64,000 nucleotides of DNA from an uncultured Eubacteriales bacterium (GTDB taxonomy: Bacteria > Bacillota > Clostridia > Lachnospirales > Lachnospiraceae). The DNA is taken from contig ONPU01000004.1 of the NCBI GenBank assembly GCA_900319795.1, positions 1 through 64,000 of the forward strand, written 5' to 3'. The notes under the pieces are model-generated. The model was not told the origin of the DNA, made no database searches, and saw only the letters and a list, made by a program, of their open reading frames with translations. A program made the translations under genes and the position numbers. Positions 59,597 to 64,000 of this stretch are shown one piece after another (position 1 is the stretch's first letter; the number at the start of each line of letters is the position of its first letter).

Positions 59597-60406
59597 TCAT
59601 CTCTTCTTATCGCTGCTCGGAGCACGTCCGAAATGCTTCTTATATATTCTGAAAAATGAAGAATAATCACCAAACCCGCATGCGTAAGCCGCCTCCGAAG
59701 CGGAATCGCCCCTTATAATCCGGGCATGGGCGGCGAGCAGCCTCTTTATGCTGATATATTTCCAGACAGAGGTACCGCTGGCTTTCCGGAAAATACGGTT
59801 CAGCTGGGATATGCTGACTCCGAATTCATGGCTGAGGCTTTCCAGCGAGATGTCCTCGAAAAGATGCGCGTTGACATAGGCAACCAGCACGGAACCGAGA
59901 TCCTCTGAACGGTTTGTCGGTCCCTCCTCCCGTTCCCGGATGACGGCCAGTTCCGTCAGGACCTGCAAAAGTATGGAGAAAATCTGGAAGCGTTCCAGCC
60001 CCTTGACGGGCGTAAATTCCCGAAAGGCACTCTGGAGAATCGGGTCCTCGTCAGTCTTGTACAGGTTTCCGTTTCCAAAAGGGCGGTCGTACAGAGCCCG
60101 CATGAGCAGATGGTTCGGGTCGATCCCGTCAAACAGCGTTACGGGAAAATGAATCGCGATCCGCTCATACGGTTCCTCCCGGGAAATGAAGAGTCTGTGC
60201 ACCTCCGCCGGGCGCATCACCAGAAGGTCGCCGGGGGTCAAATGGTACTCCGTTCCTTCGACCAGAAAGCGCCCTGAGCCTGCTATGAAATAGTACAGTT
60301 CCGCTGTCTCGTGGGCGTGGATCGGGAAGTCGTCCGGGTTCGGGTGTTCGGTCAGCGTGTGGTGGCAGTATACCTCGCCGTCCTGAAACTGATATTTCTG
60401 ATCCAT
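59597..60406 (-). CDS. AraC family transcriptional regulator of the glucuronide cluster
   Basis: 269 residues. An N-terminal cupin sensor (FPIHAHETAELYYFIAGSGR, about 26-45, and LTPGDLLVMRPAEVHRL) and a C-terminal double helix-turn-helix (ISLESLSHEFGVSISQLNRIF; ASEAAYACGFGDYSSFFRIYKKHFG). It is divergent from gusA and upstream of kdgK-uxuB-gnd-larA-uxaC on the same strand, so it most likely controls both in response to a uronate or its product. The ATG at 60406 follows GGAGGAGC; a 55-codon upstream extension runs through the intergenic promoter region and is rejected. Confidence 0.88.
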   Translation of the reverse strand: MDQKYQFQDGEVYCHHTLTEHPNPDDFPIHAHETAELYYFIAGSGRFLVEGTEYHLTPGDLLVMRPAEVHRLFISREEPYERIAIHFPVTLFDGIDPNHLLMRALYDRPFGNGNLYKTDEDPILQSAFREFTPVKGLERFQIFSILLQVLTELAVIREREEGPTNRSEDLGSVLVAYVNAHLFEDISLESLSHEFGVSISQLNRIFRKASGTSVWKYISIKRLLAAHARIIRGDSASEAAYACGFGDYSSFFRIYKKHFGRAPSSDKKR

Positions 60407-60569
60407 GTTCGCTCCTCCATTCTGCATGCGTATAATTACAATATAACAGTGTTCTAAGCACAATACCATTGCTAATACGCACATGATATAATAGAGCCAA
60501 CGGAACGCATTCAAACAGAACTGCGAACAGACCCGCAAACTCACGAAACCAACATAAAGGGAGGCCGCC
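60407..60569. promoter_or_regulatory. Divergent regulatory region between araC-type gene and gusA
   Basis: It contains an extended -10 promoter TGATATAAT at 60484-60492 reading toward gusA, a possible minus-strand promoter (TTAGAA, 17 nt, TATACG), and partial inverted repeats around GCGTAT (near 60427) and ATACGC (near 60475) that could be regulator half sites. Confidence 0.5.
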
Positions 60570-62414
60570 ATGCTCTATCCGATCCTCACATCTTCAAGAA
60601 CCGTCACCGATCTCTCCGGAATCTGGGATTTCAAAGCAGACCCCGGAACCGCATTTTCAGAAAAATGGTACGAAAAGCGCCTGGAATCCCCTCTCAAAAT
60701 GCCCGTCCCCGCGTCCTACAACGACCTCACGGAAGACATCTATCTGAGGGACCACTACGGCTATGTGTTCTACCAGCGCAGCTTCTCCGTTCCGGAATTC
60801 ATCCGCGCGACACAGCGTGTCGTTCTGCGCTGCGATGCCGTCACGCACTCCGCGATCGTCTATATCAACGGCCGCGAAGTCTGCCGCCACAAAGGAGGCT
60901 TTCTGCCATTTGAAGCGGAAATCAATGAGTATCTGACCGACGGCGAAAACCTGCTGACCATCGCCGCGGACAACCGGATCGACTATACCACGCTCCCCGT
61001 CGGCAATCCCGAGGACTTCTGGGGCAGCCGCGGCTCTTCCCATAAAGTGCAGCGGAGAACCAATTACCCGAACTTCGACTTCTTCAACTACTGCGGCCTC
61101 ACCCGGCCGGTCCGGATCATCACCACGCCGAAGAGTTACATCGAAGACATCACCCTTGTTCCGGAAGTTCATGAGGAAAATGGCACATCTCACGCCTCTC
61201 TGAAATACAGCGTGGATATTCGCCCGGCATCCGGCGAAGAATCCGGCCTTTCCTGCACTGTCAGCGTATTCGACAGAGACGGCAAATGCGTCGCCACAGC
61301 GGAAGGAACAGAAGGCACTCTGGAGATTCAGGATGTCCGCCTCTGGCAGCCGCTTAACGCCTATCTTTACACGATCCGCGTGAAGTACGGGCAGGATGAA
61401 TACGACCTGCCTTACGGAATCCGCACGGTGGAAATTAAAGGAACTCAGTTTCTGATCAACGGCAAGCCATTTTATTTTAAAGGATATGGAAAACACGAGG
61501 ATACGTTCCCGCACGGAAGAGGCCTCAACCTCCCGATGAACGTCAAGGATCTGTCCCTGCTCAAATGGCAGGGCGCCAACAGTTTCCGCTGCAGCCACTA
61601 TCCTTACAGCGAGGAAATGATGCGCCTCGCCGACGAGGAAGGCTTCGTCGTCATTGACGAGACCACGGCTGTCGGACTCAACCTGTCTTTCGGAGGAGGC
61701 GCCAATTTCTCCGGAAAACGCGTCAGCACATTCGAACCCGGCTCCGCCCTTCAGACCTTTGAACACCATCAGGATGTCATCCGGGATCTCATCAGCCGCG
61801 ACAAGAACTACGCCTCGGTCGTGATGTGGAATATCGCAAATGAACCGGACGGTGCCTGCCCGTACGCCTACGACTATTTCAAACCGCTCTTCGACCTGGC
61901 AAGGGAACTCGACCCGGAAAAGCGCCCGCTGACGATCGCGAGCGCCCAGATGGCCGGCGGTCCGGATACGGATGTCTCCGCAAAACTCTCGGACGTCATC
62001 TGCCTCAACCGCTATTACGGCTGGTACGAAGGCGGCCCGGATCTCGTCGAACCGGCGGAATGGTTCGCCGAAGAGCTGAGGGAATGGGAAAAGCTCGGAA
62101 AACCGCTGATGATTACCGAATACGGCGCGGATACCGTTGCCGGCATTCACAACACGGCCCCGGTGATGTTCACGGAAGAATATCAGCTGGAGTACTACAA
62201 GGCCAATAACCGTGTGCTGGATCAGTTCTCATTTGTCGTCGGGGAACACGCCTGGAACTTCGCGGACTTCGCGGCCGGCCAGGGCACGTCCCGCGTCAGC
62301 GGCAATAAAAAAGGCCTCTTTACAAGAGACCGGATGCCGAAAGTCGCGGCACACTATTTTAAGGAACGCTGGAACGCGATCCCGGACTTCGGATATAAGG
62401 CGGGGAATCAGTAA
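60570..62414 (+). CDS. uidA: Beta-glucuronidase (GH2, UidA-type with Loop 1)
   Basis: 614 residues, closely similar in plan to E. coli UidA. A jelly-roll sugar-binding domain (1-185) and Ig-like domain (185-290) precede the TIM barrel. The acid/base is E425 (WNIANEPDG), the nucleophile is E517 (MITEYGAD), and the carboxylate-recognising N-x-K motif is N579-K581 (GNKKGLFTRDR). An active-site Loop 1-like segment (about 373-398, SFGGGANFSGKRV) is present. It hydrolyses beta-D-glucuronides to free glucuronate. There is no signal peptide, so it is cytosolic and needs an importer, which is not in the window. The 3' end overlaps aroA by 7 nt. Confidence 0.94.
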   Translation: MLYPILTSSRTVTDLSGIWDFKADPGTAFSEKWYEKRLESPLKMPVPASYNDLTEDIYLRDHYGYVFYQRSFSVPEFIRATQRVVLRCDAVTHSAIVYINGREVCRHKGGFLPFEAEINEYLTDGENLLTIAADNRIDYTTLPVGNPEDFWGSRGSSHKVQRRTNYPNFDFFNYCGLTRPVRIITTPKSYIEDITLVPEVHEENGTSHASLKYSVDIRPASGEESGLSCTVSVFDRDGKCVATAEGTEGTLEIQDVRLWQPLNAYLYTIRVKYGQDEYDLPYGIRTVEIKGTQFLINGKPFYFKGYGKHEDTFPHGRGLNLPMNVKDLSLLKWQGANSFRCSHYPYSEEMMRLADEEGFVVIDETTAVGLNLSFGGGANFSGKRVSTFEPGSALQTFEHHQDVIRDLISRDKNYASVVMWNIANEPDGACPYAYDYFKPLFDLARELDPEKRPLTIASAQMAGGPDTDVSAKLSDVICLNRYYGWYEGGPDLVEPAEWFAEELREWEKLGKPLMITEYGADTVAGIHNTAPVMFTEEYQLEYYKANNRVLDQFSFVVGEHAWNFADFAAGQGTSRVSGNKKGLFTRDRMPKVAAHYFKERWNAIPDFGYKAGNQ

Positions 62415-63673
62415 TCCTCACACAGGATCTTCCCGCCCAGTTTTTCAAAATCCTCCCAGAATGCGGGATAGGATTTTGCGACGGCTTCCGCTCCGTCAAT
62501 TACGACTTGATCTTCACAGGCAATGGACATGACAGCTGCACTCATCGCGATGCGGTGATCGTTGCAGCTGTTTACGCGTCCGCCGCGAAGCCGCTCTTTT
62601 CCGCGGACAATAAGCCCGTCCGCTGTCTCCTCCGCGTCTCCTCCGAGAGCCCGGATCATATTGACTGTGGAAATGATACGGTCGCTTTCCTTGATACGAA
62701 GCCTTTCCGCATGGGTAAATGTCGTACTTCCGGGCACAGCCGCGGCAAGCACAGACAAAACAGGAACCAGATCCGGAACGTCGCGGGCGTCAATGACGGC
62801 ATTTCCCGCGGCGATTTTCATTTTCAGTTCCCTGACCGCACGGTCTCCCTGAATGGACGCCTCGTTGAGACCAGTGCAGACAAGACCTCCCGTTCCGCCG
62901 TCGCTCAGCATGCCGGCGATTTCCCAGAAAGCGGCGTTTGACCAGTCGCCTTCGGTTCTGACAGATCCGGGGGATCTGTATCCTATCCGATTCGGATTCT
63001 CCCCGGCATCGGCATCCGCCGCACAAACCGCAAGCACATCCCCCTGCCACATCGTTTTCAAGCCAAACTGCTCCATCGCGGAAATGGTCATGCGGATATA
63101 GCCCTCCGACTCCACATTTCCGTAAAGCCGTATGGAAGCAGGTTCCTTCAAAAGCGGCAGCGCGAACAGAAGTCCGCTGATGAACTGGGAAGAGACGTCC
63201 GCCGCGATGCGGAACTCTCCTCCCTTCAATCTTCCCTCCGTATCAACAGACCCATCCTTATTTCGCACCAGACGGCACCCGTGCCGCATGAGCTCCTCCC
63301 ACAGAGGGGAAAGCGGCCGTTCGCCAAGTCTTCCATGCATGACAATATGAGCCCGAAGCCCGAGCGCGCAGACCACCGGAAGCAGAAACCGAAGTGTCGA
63401 TCCGCTCTCGCCCACATCCATGGAGCATGCGCCCGACAAGTCTCGGATTGGGTTTACATAAAAAACACCTCTTTCACGGTCATAGGAAATCTCTGCCCCC
63501 ATCTGCTTCAGCGATTCCGCCGTGGCCTCAATATCCCGGGACAGTTCTTCGCACAGAATCTCCGTCAGCCGGTCCGCAAGCGCGGCGCAGATAAGGAGCC
63601 GGTGCGCGGCTGATTTGGAAGCGATTGCTTTGACGCGCCCCTTCAGTTTTGCAGGTGTGATGGTGACTTTCAT
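62408..63673 (-). CDS. aroA: 3-phosphoshikimate 1-carboxyvinyltransferase (EPSP synthase)
   Basis: 421 residues. Motifs are SKSAAHRLLICAALAD (substrate-binding Lys/Ser/Arg, about 19-34), GESGSTLRFLLPV (about 88-100), GDWSNAAFW, VPDLVPVLSVLAA, RIKESDRI and the C-terminal CNDHRIAMSAAVM. It makes 5-enolpyruvylshikimate 3-phosphate from shikimate 3-phosphate and PEP in aromatic amino acid synthesis. The segment ERPLSPLWEEL lies in the PEP/glyphosate region. It is convergent with gusA and overlaps it by 7 nt. It has no aromatic-pathway neighbours in view. Confidence 0.94.
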   Translation of the reverse strand: MKVTITPAKLKGRVKAIASKSAAHRLLICAALADRLTEILCEELSRDIEATAESLKQMGAEISYDRERGVFYVNPIRDLSGACSMDVGESGSTLRFLLPVVCALGLRAHIVMHGRLGERPLSPLWEELMRHGCRLVRNKDGSVDTEGRLKGGEFRIAADVSSQFISGLLFALPLLKEPASIRLYGNVESEGYIRMTISAMEQFGLKTMWQGDVLAVCAADADAGENPNRIGYRSPGSVRTEGDWSNAAFWEIAGMLSDGGTGGLVCTGLNEASIQGDRAVRELKMKIAAGNAVIDARDVPDLVPVLSVLAAAVPGSTTFTHAERLRIKESDRIISTVNMIRALGGDAEETADGLIVRGKERLRGGRVNSCNDHRIAMSAAVMSIACEDQVVIDGAEAVAKSYPAFWEDFEKLGGKILCEDY

Positions 63674-63768
63674 TTATACTCCGCTATTCTTAATATTCCA
63701 TACTTTATTGCATTTGATAGATACCGGCACGCTTTTTATGCCGACTACCAGAGCATGCATATAGTATT

Positions 63769-64000
63769 TTACAGCTCCAGCAGTTCCGCCGCGCTGTCCA
63801 CGATCGGATCCGCGCCAAGCTTCTCCAGAAACGCACGGCTGCGGAATCCCCAGGACACCGCGATCGCGTCGAGTCCCGCGTTCGCGGCGGTCTCAAGATC
63901 GATCTCGGAGTCGCCGATATAGACGGTTTCCTCGGCCGATACGCCGAGCGCTTTGAGGCAGCGTTCGATCATATCCGGCGCGGGCTTGCGGGCGATTCCC
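63769..64000 (-). CDS. HAD family phosphatase, C-terminal part (5' end beyond the right edge)
   Basis: About 76 residues of the C-terminal end of a haloacid dehalogenase-like hydrolase: KPAPDMIERCLKALGV holds the conserved Lys-Pro, then VYIGDSEIDLETAANAGLDAIAVSWGFR holds the GDSxxD motif IV aspartates. The order and spacing fit phosphoglycolate phosphatase/PGP-type enzymes. The catalytic first Asp is outside the window. Substrate unknown. Confidence 0.85.
   Translation of the reverse strand, partial: GIARKPAPDMIERCLKALGVSAEETVYIGDSEIDLETAANAGLDAIAVSWGFRSRAFLEKLGADPIVDSAAELLEL

Overview
The window looks like a chromosome segment of an anaerobic, probably gut- or rumen-dwelling member of the Clostridia (Lachnospiraceae-like). 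Evidence: GC-rich coding sequence broken by AT-rich intergenic patches; strong AGGAGG-type ribosome binding sites; Gram-positive signal peptides, a lipobox and a PrsA-like foldase; large Ig-like/LRR surface proteins; the GGGtGRT/NifU-like gene pair; and a UidA-type beta-glucuronidase. The taxonomic call is inference; there is no rRNA here.

Layout. 1-93: end of an IS3-like element. 121-933: secreted transglutaminase-like protein. 1039-2784: GGGtGRT protein plus NifU-like scaffold. 2919-6841: leftward housekeeping run (serine acetyltransferase, RluA pseudouridine synthase, uracil permease, GIY-YIG, Dabb protein), then tRNA-Ser(CGA). 7085-9489: two exported proteins. 9667-11051: araD-rpe. 11114-15764: NhaC antiporter divergent from a LysR regulator, a galactokinase homologue lacking its catalytic residue, and an XRE regulator. 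15952-21658: accessory stretch with an LRR surface protein, a serine recombinase, an HTH protein, an RsiV-like exported protein, palindromic repeats and a 180-bp structured element. 21659-36547: ABC exporter with a giant heptad-repeat permease, acyltransferase, a 1968-residue surface protein, a lipocalin-like protein and a PrsA-like lipoprotein. 36767-38561: patatin and PfkB kinase. 38615-50803: leftward run of adenine deaminase, glgB, metG, P-type ATPase and mfd. 51077-53396: MATE pump and a four-helix membrane protein with an XRE regulator. 53417-62414: glucuronide utilisation cluster. 62408-64000: aroA and a partial HAD phosphatase.

How the genes work together. The glucuronide cluster is the most striking system. 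GusA would release glucuronate, UxaC would make fructuronate, and the UxuB-like SDR would make D-mannonate. No mannonate dehydratase is encoded here. Instead the operon holds an intact LarA-superfamily (nickel-pincer) enzyme and a 6-phosphogluconate dehydrogenase with an NAD-type cofactor site. This suggests an alternative route: mannonate to gluconate by C2 epimerisation, then 6-phosphogluconate, then ribulose 5-phosphate, which could feed Rpe.

Two families of intergenic palindromes are scattered across the window: a 31-bp TGCACC...GGTGCA family (13 copies plus an in-frame fragment inside mfd), and a family built around GGGACAGTCCC. The word GAAAATG/CATTTTC also appears far more often than base composition predicts.
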